A stretch of 64,000 nt of DNA. It comes from Candidatus Scalindua sp. SCAELEC01 (GTDB lineage: Bacteria > Planctomycetota > Brocadiia > Brocadiales > Scalinduaceae). How positions within the stretch are numbered: position 1 is the stretch's first letter; the number at the start of each line of letters is the position of its first letter. Positions 1-9,244 of this stretch are shown piece by piece. A program made the translations under genes and the position numbers. The stretch is taken from positions 62,001 to 126,000 of the forward strand of contig SHMT01000001.1 in NCBI GenBank assembly GCA_004282745.1, read 5' to 3'. The notes under the pieces were generated by a model. It did no database searches. It had not been told where the DNA came from and saw only the letters and a list, made by a program, of their open reading frames with translations.

Positions 1-3000
1 CACAGAATGAAATTGAGAGCCTGAAGAGTCGGATTACACGACTAGGAAAGCTTGAATTCATGATTGCCGCGCCACCTGAAAGTGTGGAATATAAGGAGGC
101 GCTTGCAGGTAAAACAGTCCCCGGATACTACAAACATTGGATAAAGATGAAGAAAGGTGAAGTGGGAGAAACTGAGGACTGGGTATTAGTTCGCAATAAG
201 AGTGAAATAACGGGTGAGCATCTTGATAGGGTTTTTCCTGATCGAAAAGATATTAAACCGGTCGTTGGGTTTGAATTTGATCAAATTGGAAAGGCAAAAT
301 TTGGACGGCTGACCGAACGGAACATTGGAAAACCTTTGGCAATAATATTAGACGGTGTCTTGTACTCAGCACCGGTAATACGTGATAGAATACCAGGTAA
401 GGGTATTATTGAGGGTAATTTTACTCAAGATGAGATAAATGATTTGATTGCAGTGATGAGGGCGGGAAGCCTTCCTGCTGATTTAGAGCTGGAGATGGAA
501 ACCACCGTTGGTCCAAGTTTAGGGGCAGATTCTATCAAAAAAGGCCTACTTGCCGGTTTAATAGGCGGTATTTTTGTTATCGTTTTCATGTGTATCTATT
601 ATTTAGGTGCAGGTGGAGTTGCCAATTTCGCTTTCGTTCTCAACATTGTTATGGTTGTTGGGGCACTCTCAATTTTGGATGCCACCCTTACTTTGCCTGG
701 TATCGCTGGCTTAGTGCTGATGATTGGTATGGCCGTAGACGCAAACGTATTGATATTTGAGAGGATACGGGAAGAAAAAAATAAGAATCGTGTGATAAAA
801 CTCGCTGTTAAGAATGGTTACGAAAGGGCATTTACAACGATTGTTGATTCAAATGTTACCACCTTAATAACGGCGATTATTTTATATGCAGTTGGTACTG
901 GTCCTGTAAAAGGATTTGCCGTTGTCTTGATTACCGGTCTGTTGATTAATATGTTTACGGCTGTGTTTGTTACTCGTGTAATTTTTGATATCTTTCTTGG
1001 TATAGGAGTAATGAAGGACTTTTCGATGTTACAATTTTTTAAGAAACCACAAACCTCTTTTGTTCGCTACCGTCGCATTACGATTATTACGTCGGTTGTC
1101 TTTATTGTTGTAGGTCTTTCAATATTTGGCGTAAGAGGTAAGAAAAATTATGATATAGACTTTACCGGTGGAACGTTAATTCATTTAAAATTGGATAAAC
1201 CGCTACCAGTAGGTACGGTAAGGGATAAATTGGCAGATTCTGGTTATGCGGATGCCGAGGTTCAGAGCATATGGGCTAGTGGAGATCTTAATAAATCATC
1301 AGATGAAACGACTGAATTTGGTATCAGAATAAAGAATTTGGGTAACGATAAAATAGTTCAGAAAATAACCAATGATTTGCAGCGTGTGATTGGCCCAAAG
1401 CTATTTTCCCGAGTTGATTTTGATACTACCTCAGGTTTTCGCTTAGTCTTCAATACTCCAGTGGACGAAACTTCGGTACAAAAGTATCTGTTAGATGCTG
1501 GGTATGGGCAGGATGATATTGCCTCTATTTATCCTTTGGGTGAGGGGAAAACTACGAAAAAATTTTCAATACATGTTTCCGGTTTAACCAATCAGAAATA
1601 CAGGATCGATAAAATAAAAAAGATTGCCTCTATACTTTCCGAAAACTTAAAGATAAAAGCAGAAAATCCGGTTTTTAGTGATATTAAAGAGGAACTCCCT
1701 GCTATATCTGATGGAACAAATGCTCCACAATTTGGAGTGGTGTTTTCAATGGATGTAGATCTGCGGAATCCTGTGGACCCCCTTGTCTTTCAAATAATGT
1801 TAAACAGGGAGGGATATGATACTATTGATGTCTCATCTAGGGAGACGGGCAGAAGGTCGTCGTTTCCAAAAAAGTTGCTCATTACAGGAGAACGGGATGT
1901 TCTCGAAACGATTAAGCAGATGGGGAAACCGATTAATGTACCTTCTCTATTGATTCTCGATAATTTGTCTGTACAGATTGAGTTAAAAGAAGATCTTGGA
2001 GAAGATGATCTGAGAGATTTATTGGCAGGTTCTGGTGATTTGAGAAAATCGATTGGTGAAATTTCGGGGATTGATTTGAATTCAGAAAAGTATGCTATCA
2101 ACATGAAAGCTTTGAATGCTGCAAAAATACAGGAAACTATCCGAGAAGATATTGCCGATATTTTTAGACAAAATCTTCACATCGATAAGACAAACGTAAC
2201 TTTTGATCTTCTTGCACGAGGCGAGAGCACGCTCAATGCCGATCCAAAATCAGGTGAAGAGGAGAGTAATAGGGAAGGCACAACTGCAGTTGATGAATCT
2301 TCTCGTAGTGTAGAAGTTATGCCGATAACGCTGAAAATGGACCACCCCGTTAAGCTGGCAAAGATCCAAGAGGCACTATCGATGGCTGGATATCCCGATG
2401 CACTAATGGAGGGATATGAAGAGGGGAAGGAATATGAATCGGTTAATCTTAACACAAGCGTTTCAGAATTCGATGATATGAAGGTTAAGGTCGCTGCGGC
2501 ATTTTCGATTGCAGACCCATTTAAGAGGGTCGTTAGTATCGGTTCTACTGTGGCTGCCGAAATGAAAAGTAGAGCAACTCTTGCCCTGATTTTTGCTTGC
2601 CTTGCTATAATAATCTATATCTGGTTTAGATTTGGTGAGCTTAAGTTTGGTGTTGCTGCGGTACTTACACTTGTGCACGATGTCTTAATCACATTAGGAG
2701 CGGTTGCCGTTGCCGATCATTTTGGCAATATTTTTGGTGATATCAAGATCAGTTTGCCCATGATAGCGGCGTTTCTTACCTTAATTGGTTATTCACTGAA
2801 TGACACAATTGTGCTGTTTGACCGGATACGAGAAAATCTCTCCGGGAAACAGAAAAAGATTTCTCATGAATTAATAAATTCAAGTATTAATCAAAATTTG
2901 AACAGAACTATTCTCACATCACTTACAACTTTTGGTGTTGTCATGGTACTCTATTTTGTGGGAGGACCTGCGATTCATGGATTTGCTTTTGTTATGATGG

Positions 3001-3152
3001 TAGGAGTTGTTGTTGGAACCTATTCCTCAATTTTTATTGCAAGTCCCATTTTGCTTGAATGGGAATACATAAAGAATATTTTTAGAATATTTTTCTTAGC
3101 GGTGACATCTCCGTTCTGGTTCCCTGTAAGGCTTATGCGTAAGGGAAATTAA
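1..3152 (+). CDS. secDF: Protein translocase SecDF fusion, 5' end outside the window
   Basis: Membrane subunit that uses the proton motive force to help pull proteins through SecYEG. The frame is open back to base 3, so the first ATG (60) is internal and the N-terminus lies upstream. SecD is recognised by the loop 'LDGVLYSAPVI' and the TM4 motif 'DANVLIFERIREE'; SecF by 'DFTGGTLI' and 'GYSLNDTIVLFDRIREN'. Hydrophobic segments fall at about 540-1010, 1075-1130 and 2575-3110. The region between the first SecF helix and the remaining five (about 1150-2560) is some 470 residues instead of the usual 100 or so, and appears to hold five copies of the SecF periplasmic fold. Large fused SecDF proteins are known in Planctomycetota. 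Function is certain; the role of the expanded periplasmic part is not known. Confidence 0.95.
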   Translation, partial: QNEIESLKSRITRLGKLEFMIAAPPESVEYKEALAGKTVPGYYKHWIKMKKGEVGETEDWVLVRNKSEITGEHLDRVFPDRKDIKPVVGFEFDQIGKAKFGRLTERNIGKPLAIILDGVLYSAPVIRDRIPGKGIIEGNFTQDEINDLIAVMRAGSLPADLELEMETTVGPSLGADSIKKGLLAGLIGGIFVIVFMCIYYLGAGGVANFAFVLNIVMVVGALSILDATLTLPGIAGLVLMIGMAVDANVLIFERIREEKNKNRVIKLAVKNGYERAFTTIVDSNVTTLITAIILYAVGTGPVKGFAVVLITGLLINMFTAVFVTRVIFDIFLGIGVMKDFSMLQFFKKPQTSFVRYRRITIITSVVFIVVGLSIFGVRGKKNYDIDFTGGTLIHLKLDKPLPVGTVRDKLADSGYADAEVQSIWASGDLNKSSDETTEFGIRIKNLGNDKIVQKITNDLQRVIGPKLFSRVDFDTTSGFRLVFNTPVDETSVQKYLLDAGYGQDDIASIYPLGEGKTTKKFSIHVSGLTNQKYRIDKIKKIASILSENLKIKAENPVFSDIKEELPAISDGTNAPQFGVVFSMDVDLRNPVDPLVFQIMLNREGYDTIDVSSRETGRRSSFPKKLLITGERDVLETIKQMGKPINVPSLLILDNLSVQIELKEDLGEDDLRDLLAGSGDLRKSIGEISGIDLNSEKYAINMKALNAAKIQETIREDIADIFRQNLHIDKTNVTFDLLARGESTLNADPKSGEEESNREGTTAVDESSRSVEVMPITLKMDHPVKLAKIQEALSMAGYPDALMEGYEEGKEYESVNLNTSVSEFDDMKVKVAAAFSIADPFKRVVSIGSTVAAEMKSRATLALIFACLAIIIYIWFRFGELKFGVAAVLTLVHDVLITLGAVAVADHFGNIFGDIKISLPMIAAFLTLIGYSLNDTIVLFDRIRENLSGKQKKISHELINSSINQNLNRTILTSLTTFGVVMVLYFVGGPAIHGFAFVMMVGVVVGTYSSIFIASPILLEWEYIKNIFRIFFLAVTSPFWFPVRLMRKGN

Positions 3153-3201
3153 GAAAAGAAGGACCAGACCTTTTTTAATCATTAACTGCGAAAGGGGTAA
3201 A

Positions 3202-4074
3202 ATGAGAAGAGATACGCAAATCGGTGTGATTCTCGGTATGGTTATACTGGTAATTATTGGTGTGTTTCTCAGTACGAGATCATCTTTAAAAGAAGCTGAT
3301 ATGCCAGTCTTAGTTTTGCCCGAAGAGAGTTTGTCTGTGATTGAAGAGATAGACATTTTTGATCTGTCGCAGGAACCGAAAACTGAAAGTCTGGAACGAG
3401 AAATTGTCTCTGTTGATGAAAATGTGATAGCTGAGGAAATAACGGTAGATGGTGCAGATGAAGAACCGTTAAAATTTGGGACACTACTGGAAGGTAAATG
3501 GAAGGGTATTGTACCAGAACTCAGTGATCTGGAAAGCGAGCTTCCACCTAGTCAACAAACAGAAACGGCATTAGGAGGAAGATCTGATCTGCATGAGGGT
3601 GAAGAATCTGAATCAAATGTGGCAGATGAGTCAACTGATTTAACAGATGTTGCTTCGGTTGATACTAATTCGGAAGTCATTCATACGGTACGCTCTAACG
3701 AAAGTCTCGCTACTTTGTCAAAAAATTATTATGGTGATGAGACAAAATGGAGAGAGATTTTTGAGGCAAACAGGGATAAATTGTCAAATCCTAATGTGGT
3801 ATACGTTGGCCTTAAATTAAAGATACCGAATGTCAATGCGTTAACGGATGAGGCTGGAGGTGGTAGGAGTAAAAGACAATTTGCTCAAAGATCAAATGAT
3901 GAAACATTAGAGACAAGAAACTATAGAATACGTCGGGGTGATACTCTTCACAGTATTGCCAGCGAGTTCTATCATGACGGATCGCTATGGTGGAAAATAT
4001 ATGAAGCTAATGAGGATACGATTGAAGATAAGAATATCCTTATAATTGGTCATACTCTTGTTATTCCACCGTAA
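3202..4074 (+). CDS. Membrane-anchored protein with two LysM domains
   Basis: 290 residues. One N-terminal hydrophobic helix (about residues 8-25) should anchor it in the inner membrane. An acidic, low-complexity stretch (residues 30-155) follows, then two LysM domains at about 159-210 and 240-290, each with the pattern 'R..(E/D)(S/T)L..(L/I)(A/S)..(F/Y)Y' and ending in 'IPN' or 'IPP'. LysM binds N-acetylglucosamine-containing glycans such as peptidoglycan. There is no catalytic domain, so a structural or scaffold role in the envelope is the likely reading. The ATG is preceded by AAAGGGG. It starts 50 bp after secDF on the same strand and may be co-transcribed. Confidence 0.8.
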   Translation: MRRDTQIGVILGMVILVIIGVFLSTRSSLKEADMPVLVLPEESLSVIEEIDIFDLSQEPKTESLEREIVSVDENVIAEEITVDGADEEPLKFGTLLEGKWKGIVPELSDLESELPPSQQTETALGGRSDLHEGEESESNVADESTDLTDVASVDTNSEVIHTVRSNESLATLSKNYYGDETKWREIFEANRDKLSNPNVVYVGLKLKIPNVNALTDEAGGGRSKRQFAQRSNDETLETRNYRIRRGDTLHSIASEFYHDGSLWWKIYEANEDTIEDKNILIIGHTLVIPP

Positions 4075-4145
4075 ACCGAATAAGCCAGGTTTTTTAATAA
4101 TTTTTATACAAACACACAAGATACGGAAGCGAAAGGAAAGATAAC

Positions 4146-5303
4146 ATGACCTTGTTTTCTAGACAGAGTAATTATTGTGTTTTAAAGCTATTCTCATTTT
4201 TACTCTTAGTACTTACCATTTTTTTTGTCAATGTTAATCCTGCAAGATCGCAAATTGCTGACAGTCCCTACCCTATGTATTTGCATGATTTGAAACACAC
4301 AGGAAGAAGTGGACAGATGGCGCCTCAAGTGGGTGATATTAAGTGGAGTATCTCAACGGGAGGAGAAATTTGGTCATCTCCAATAGTAGGGACAAACAAT
4401 ACAATATTTGTCTCTTCAACGGATGGAAATCTCTTTGCTTTAAATTCGGATGGTACCGTTCGATGGAGTTATCAAACCGGAGGAGAGTTATTTAGCACAC
4501 CAGCAATTGGCGCTGATGGAACTGTTTATGTTGGTGACGCGAAGAAAAAACTCTTTGCCATATCCTCAAGTGGTAAGATTAAGTGGACCTATTATGTTGG
4601 TTCAGATGTGCATTCATCTCCTGCTATCGCTGAAGATGGCACCGTCTATGTCGGCGCTTGGAATGGTAGTCTCTACGCTATTAATGGTAACGGTACGCTT
4701 AAGTGGATGTATCGAACAGGGGCAAATATCTTATCATCATCTCCAGCTATTGGAGATGATGGGACCGTGTACATTGGGTCTTGGGATGGTCGTTTGTATG
4801 CGATTAGTCCCAAGGGGAAAATACTTTGGAGTTATCTTGCCGATTCCAAGATAGACACTTCACCATCACTTAGTGATAATGGGACATTATACTTTGGGTC
4901 CAACAAGGGTACTTTATACGCAATCGATTCTCAAGATAAAGGTAAATTACAGTGGAAATATATTATCGGTTCACGCATTCACTCCACTCCTGCAGTAGCT
5001 AAAGAGGGTACCGTGTATGTCGGTGCTAAAGATGGAAAATTATATGCAATAAACAGTGATGGCAAATTGGCCTGGACATATGACACGGGTGACATTATTA
5101 CCTCATCCGCAAGTATCAGTACAGATGGAACAATTGTTATCGGATCCTGGAATGGAAACTTGTATGCCTTGAATTCGAACGGATCTGTCAAATGGGAACG
5201 TGCGTTGAAGAGTTCAATAATTGGCTCTCCTATCATTGGATTAGAGGATACCGTATACGTAGGGTGTACAGACTGGAAGTTGTATGCGATTGGAAAAAAA
5301 TAG
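4146..5303 (+). CDS. Secreted PQQ-like beta-propeller repeat protein
   Basis: 385 residues with a signal peptide (hydrophobic residues 13-33, probable cut after 'ARSQIA'). The rest is a run of about eight to nine blades of roughly 40 residues, each with the pattern 'W.Y.(T/I)G..(I/L).(S/T)SPAI..DGTVYVG....LYAI'. This is the pyrrolo-quinoline-quinone-like repeat fold also seen in BamB. No quinoprotein dehydrogenase active-site motif is visible, so it is probably a binding or scaffold propeller rather than an enzyme. The start has a GAAAGGAAAG ribosome site. The gene is convergent with the next one and only 13 bp separate their ends. Confidence 0.8.
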   Translation: MTLFSRQSNYCVLKLFSFLLLVLTIFFVNVNPARSQIADSPYPMYLHDLKHTGRSGQMAPQVGDIKWSISTGGEIWSSPIVGTNNTIFVSSTDGNLFALNSDGTVRWSYQTGGELFSTPAIGADGTVYVGDAKKKLFAISSSGKIKWTYYVGSDVHSSPAIAEDGTVYVGAWNGSLYAINGNGTLKWMYRTGANILSSSPAIGDDGTVYIGSWDGRLYAISPKGKILWSYLADSKIDTSPSLSDNGTLYFGSNKGTLYAIDSQDKGKLQWKYIIGSRIHSTPAVAKEGTVYVGAKDGKLYAINSDGKLAWTYDTGDIITSSASISTDGTIVIGSWNGNLYALNSNGSVKWERALKSSIIGSPIIGLEDTVYVGCTDWKLYAIGKK

Positions 5304-5316
5304 ATCGATTTCGCCT

Positions 5317-6624
5317 CTAATATTCAAATGTTATTTTTTTCAATATCTTTAGATCTATCCCATATTCTTTTGTTAGTGTATCTTGGTCCAATTGGAAGAT
5401 CAGCCAGTAGTTGATGTCTTGGTTAGGTAATTGCATTTGATAGGCAATCTCGATACCTTTTGCCCCCATTGGGTTTTCGATGTCAGATCGAAAGAGAGTT
5501 AATATTTTATAGAGAGATTTCTCATCTCCACTGAACTTAATACCACTATACGTCGTTCCAATAAGAGATTTTGTAACTTCCTCCCTTTTTGGTAAGTAGG
5601 CGCTTATAACTCGTTTGTCACTATTGAGGATTAAGATGCCATTTATTCCAAAAATATTGGGGGTTCTGCTTATAAAATAGTCATGAATCTTCTTTTCTAT
5701 GGATCCAGAATCAAAAGGAAAAAGCAGGTTGGAAAGTGATTTAGAAATTATATGTGAATCTTGCTGAATTCGATTTTTGAAACTCTCTTTTTTGTAATCA
5801 AGAATACGAGCCCCTTTAGAAAAATAGGGTAAGCAGAAAAAAATACTTGCAACTATCAAAACAGATAAAATGGAAGCAGGAATTAGCCAATTGCGTATCC
5901 TCCTGTATTTCTTTTCCAATTCCTTGATTCTTGTCATGTTCCGGCTTAGCATTAAATACCCTTCCACATTGTGGTGCCCGTCATAGAGGACAGTAGTACT
6001 CGTTGAAATAAACAATGTCTCACCGGTTGGTTGCTCGATAGAGAGGAGCTCATCATTCAATGACTCTCCCGCTTGGATATTTTTCACGAATTTTTTAAAA
6101 TCTTTGGAGTTACTATACAATTCGATTATAGAGTTCCCTTTCATTTGTTGCCAGGTTCTGTTATGCAGCTGTTCTGCAGCTTTATTCCATACGAGAATAT
6201 TCCATTTCTTGTCAACCATTATAAGCGCATCAGGTATTTGGTCACAGAATTCACGCAGTCCATGTATAATCCGCGATGTCTCATCGAGTCGTTTGGCAAG
6301 TTTTTGTGTCATGTGAGGCGCTAGGGACGGATAATCGGTGAGAAAATCACCAATTCTGTCTGCTGGAATCATCACGGTTTTTGCTTCAGTCATTGCCCTG
6401 ACAGTGGCTGTCTTTCTTGACCGCAGAAGGAAGGACATTTCTCCCACCGTTTCACCAGGCTCAGTAATCTCTGCAATTTTTTTATCATCTTTAAGCACTT
6501 CAAGTTCGCCGCTAATGAGAATATGCATGTCTTGAGAATTATCCCCTTGCAGGAAAAGAATCTCTCCCGGTTGAAGTGTTCTTGCATATTTTTTGAAGTC
6601 AGATGTGTTTATAATGCCCTGCAT
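5317..6624 (-). CDS. cNMP-binding / PAS membrane sensor without an output domain
   Basis: 435 residues. Residues 15-100 form a cyclic-nucleotide-binding-type beta roll ('PGEILFLQGD', 'GETVGEMSFL'). Residues about 130-230 form a PAS domain ('ALIMVDKKWNILVWNKAAE'). One transmembrane helix follows at about 247-270, then a C-terminal part of some 165 residues that would lie in the periplasm. No DNA-binding, kinase, cyclase or GGDEF domain is present, so it is not a classical regulator. It begins 12 bp after the stop of the Mla lipoprotein gene and has a GAGAGGAC ribosome site, so it is the last gene of the mla operon. A role in sensing or controlling lipid transport is inferred from position only. 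Confidence 0.75.
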   Translation of the reverse strand: MQGIINTSDFKKYARTLQPGEILFLQGDNSQDMHILISGELEVLKDDKKIAEITEPGETVGEMSFLLRSRKTATVRAMTEAKTVMIPADRIGDFLTDYPSLAPHMTQKLAKRLDETSRIIHGLREFCDQIPDALIMVDKKWNILVWNKAAEQLHNRTWQQMKGNSIIELYSNSKDFKKFVKNIQAGESLNDELLSIEQPTGETLFISTSTTVLYDGHHNVEGYLMLSRNMTRIKELEKKYRRIRNWLIPASILSVLIVASIFFCLPYFSKGARILDYKKESFKNRIQQDSHIISKSLSNLLFPFDSGSIEKKIHDYFISRTPNIFGINGILILNSDKRVISAYLPKREEVTKSLIGTTYSGIKFSGDEKSLYKILTLFRSDIENPMGAKGIEIAYQMQLPNQDINYWLIFQLDQDTLTKEYGIDLKILKKITFEY

Positions 6625-6636
6625 CTTTTGTCCTCT

Positions 6637-7266
6637 CTACTTTTTTGATAAAGATGTAATGATGGTTGAGCAGATTTTCCTTGAAATGTCAGCCATAGCA
6701 AGACTCATTGCCTTTGCGACAAATTCTGGATGTTTCTCTTCACATTTCTTTGTTGTTGAAAACTGTTTCTGGAAAATAACTTTCTTGCTGACATCAGTTT
6801 CACGAGAATCCAAAAGGGTAATATTTACAGACAAAACAACATTCCATCCGCTGTCAGAGTCCCACTCCAAGAATTCATCAATTCCCCCCTCAACTTTGTG
6901 TGTATAGGGAATGCTGCTATTATAGGAAGTGACCGCTTGAAACCTGCCACTGTTTCGCATGTCTCGACCGAGATAGAAAGTTACGAGATCTGCAGGATTG
7001 TTTCTCCATCTATGATAACGGTACGATGTGCGTTTAAAGTCCCGATCACGGAAGATAATACGGTCGGTATTGTAAAGTGGCGCTATACTGAATCGTTCTA
7101 GCCTGAGTATTGATGATAAGGGTATATCTTTCCCCTTTTGTTCAAAAGGTAACGTTTCATATTCCAAGGTATAATAGTCAATTTTGTGACTAGGTTGTTT
7201 CAGTGTCAGACAACCCTGTAGTGTAATAACAAAAACCAAAATCAGTAGAGTACCAATACGGCGCAC
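6637..7266 (-). CDS. ABC-type transport auxiliary lipoprotein (PqiC/YmbA-like)
   Basis: 209 residues, GTG start after AAGGGGC. The N-terminus is a lipoprotein signal with lipobox 'LQGC' (Cys at residue 19), followed by 'YYTLEYE', typical of the family that accompanies MCE transporters. The protein should be a lipid-anchored periplasmic partner linking the MlaD-type protein to the opposite membrane. It sits between mlaD and the sensor gene in the same operon. The family assignment rests on the lipobox, size and context more than on a strong motif. Confidence 0.75.
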   Translation of the reverse strand: MRRIGTLLILVFVITLQGCLTLKQPSHKIDYYTLEYETLPFEQKGKDIPLSSILRLERFSIAPLYNTDRIIFRDRDFKRTSYRYHRWRNNPADLVTFYLGRDMRNSGRFQAVTSYNSSIPYTHKVEGGIDEFLEWDSDSGWNVVLSVNITLLDSRETDVSKKVIFQKQFSTTKKCEEKHPEFVAKAMSLAMADISRKICSTIITSLSKK

Positions 7267-7397
7267 ATGTGCCCCTTTCTATAATAAGTTAGAGTTTCGA
7301 ATTGAGTATTTAAACGGAATCGATACAGAGATAATTATTTTTTAATGAAAAATGACTGTTAGAAGAGAGAAAGGAACTATGTGGGTAAAGCTCTTCA

Positions 7398-8306
7398 TTA
7401 TTCGATCTCGTTCCCTCTATTCGTAACATTGAGTACTCTTCTGGGTGGTGCATCTCCAAATAGTAGTCTCGATGGTTGATCGTTGATTTGTTCAAGCAAG
7501 TTATTAAGATTATTGCTGGTTATTTCAAGTCTTTGACCTATAACATTGAGGTACTGGTTCAGATTGGTAATACCCATTCCGGTATTGTCCGCTAAGCCTG
7601 TAGCACTTTCCAAGAGGAGGTTGGTATTGTGAATTACTCCATCAAGAGAGTTAAAGGTATCTTCTATTTTTACCAATATTTTTTCCCAGCGTGCTGGAGT
7701 TAAGTTTTTGTTTAAACTCTTCAGTGACTCCTTAATGTCTGCGGAGATCCCCTTCAGGTCAAGGTCTAAGAATGCCTTGTCTACCTGTCCCAGAGATTTT
7801 TTGAAACTACCAGAGATGCCGGCAATATCGATAGTATTCAGCTTTTGAATAATATCGTCAATGCCGTGAAAAAATTCACTCATGTCTGATGGTCTTGATG
7901 CTAGCACCGGGTATTCTGTTGGAAATGTGAGTTTAGGGGAATAGTTTTCTACTCCTTCGGTTATCCGATCCAGTTCAATAAACATACTCCCCGTGATTCC
8001 CGCTGCTTTTAGTTGCGCAACCATATCGGTTTCCAGTCTAATGCCAGACATAATTTCCAGAACAGCTTCTATCAATCGTGCGTCTGATGCCAATCCCAAC
8101 TGTTTTACATAACCAATGTCGACACCTCTATATTTTACCGGAGAATCAACTTTCAGTCCCTGGACTGATTCATTAAAATAGACTGCATAAAATTCACCCT
8201 TGTGAAAAAAACGGCTCATACCAAGCCATATGATGGCTACTATTGCGATACAGATACCTCCAGCAATGAACAGACCGACAAGAAATTTTGTTTTCTGATT
8301 TATCAT
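7398..8306 (-). CDS. mlaD: MCE-domain lipid-transport substrate-binding protein (MlaD family)
   Basis: 302 residues. An N-terminal transmembrane anchor (about 9-30) is followed by an MCE domain (about 37-120) with the signatures 'FNESVQGLKVDSPVKYRG' and 'GITGSMFIELD'. A long helical C-terminal part follows (about 140-280), which in MCE proteins forms the hexameric tube for lipids. It is longer than E. coli MlaD (183 residues) and nearer in layout to the PqiB/Mce type with a helical tail. Downstream of mlaF with a 66 bp gap, same strand. Confidence 0.88.
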   Translation of the reverse strand: MINQKTKFLVGLFIAGGICIAIVAIIWLGMSRFFHKGEFYAVYFNESVQGLKVDSPVKYRGVDIGYVKQLGLASDARLIEAVLEIMSGIRLETDMVAQLKAAGITGSMFIELDRITEGVENYSPKLTFPTEYPVLASRPSDMSEFFHGIDDIIQKLNTIDIAGISGSFKKSLGQVDKAFLDLDLKGISADIKESLKSLNKNLTPARWEKILVKIEDTFNSLDGVIHNTNLLLESATGLADNTGMGITNLNQYLNVIGQRLEITSNNLNNLLEQINDQPSRLLFGDAPPRRVLNVTNRGNEIE

Positions 8307-8372
8307 GTAATTCGGTACGTTAAAAGGTTCCTATAATTTTTGGGATTACATGTGCTGCTAATTTACTCTATT

Positions 8373-9164
8373 CTACAAATTTAATGGTTCAACTTCACGG
8401 TTAAAAAATTGCTTAACATATGGATTCTGACTGTGGTCTCTCAGATATTGTGGTGTTCCATCCGCTATAATTCCCCTAATTCTCTTGTCAAGCATGATAA
8501 CCCGATGGGCAACCGTAAAAATACTGGGGAGTTCGTGGGTAACAATAACCATAGTAGTTCCTAATGTATGGTTAAGATGAATGATGAGGCGATCAAGCTC
8601 AGCAGATGTCACCGGATCAAGGCCGGCAGAAGGTTCGTCAAAAAATAAAATGCTTGGATTCAGGGACAATGCTCGTGCCAAACCAGCCCGTTTTCTCATT
8701 CCACCACTTATTTCCGAGGGGAGGTGATTTTCAAATCCAGAAAGATTTACCAGTGACAACTTCATCTTAACTAAAGTGTTGATATATTTATCGGTTAGAT
8801 TCGTGTATTGTTGTAGCGGTAGCGCTACGTTTTCGGCCAATGTCATGGAACTGAGAAGGCCGCTATTCTGGAACAGCACCCCATATTTTCGAAATACTTT
8901 TTGCAAATTTCTCCTATCTTTTCCGGTAATCTTAATGCCACCAATTTCAATTTCTCCAGAAATCGGGTCTATCAATCCGATGAGGTGTTTCAGAAGAGTA
9001 GATTTTCCACAACCACTACTGCCGAGAATAACAAATATCTCACCTTGAAAGACATCAAAGGTAACTTTATTGAGTACTATTTCATTATCGTAACCGGCAA
9101 CCAATTCTCGGACCTTAATGGCAACGGGCTTATTATCTGATTGTGTAATGTTTTCCGGTTCCAA
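8373..9164 (-). CDS. mlaF: MlaF-type ABC transporter ATPase
   Basis: 263 residues. Walker A 'GSSGCGKSTLLK', signature 'SGGMRKRAGLARAL' and Walker B 'ILFFDEPSAGLDP' are intact; the 'GGMRKR' signature is typical of the Mla/Ttg2A group. It powers lipid movement between the inner and outer membranes together with the neighbouring MlaE and MlaD. The start codon is TTG at 9164 with AGGT about 10 bases upstream; no ATG lies between it and the conserved 'IKVRELVAGYD'. Confidence 0.92.
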   Translation of the reverse strand: MEPENITQSDNKPVAIKVRELVAGYDNEIVLNKVTFDVFQGEIFVILGSSGCGKSTLLKHLIGLIDPISGEIEIGGIKITGKDRRNLQKVFRKYGVLFQNSGLLSSMTLAENVALPLQQYTNLTDKYINTLVKMKLSLVNLSGFENHLPSEISGGMRKRAGLARALSLNPSILFFDEPSAGLDPVTSAELDRLIIHLNHTLGTTMVIVTHELPSIFTVAHRVIMLDKRIRGIIADGTPQYLRDHSQNPYVKQFFNREVEPLNL

Positions 9165-9244
9165 TCGATTGTTACCTAAAATACGAATAGTAAATTTAAA
9201 TACCTAAATCCATAATCGAGTTACCGATAGTTACAAATCACCTG

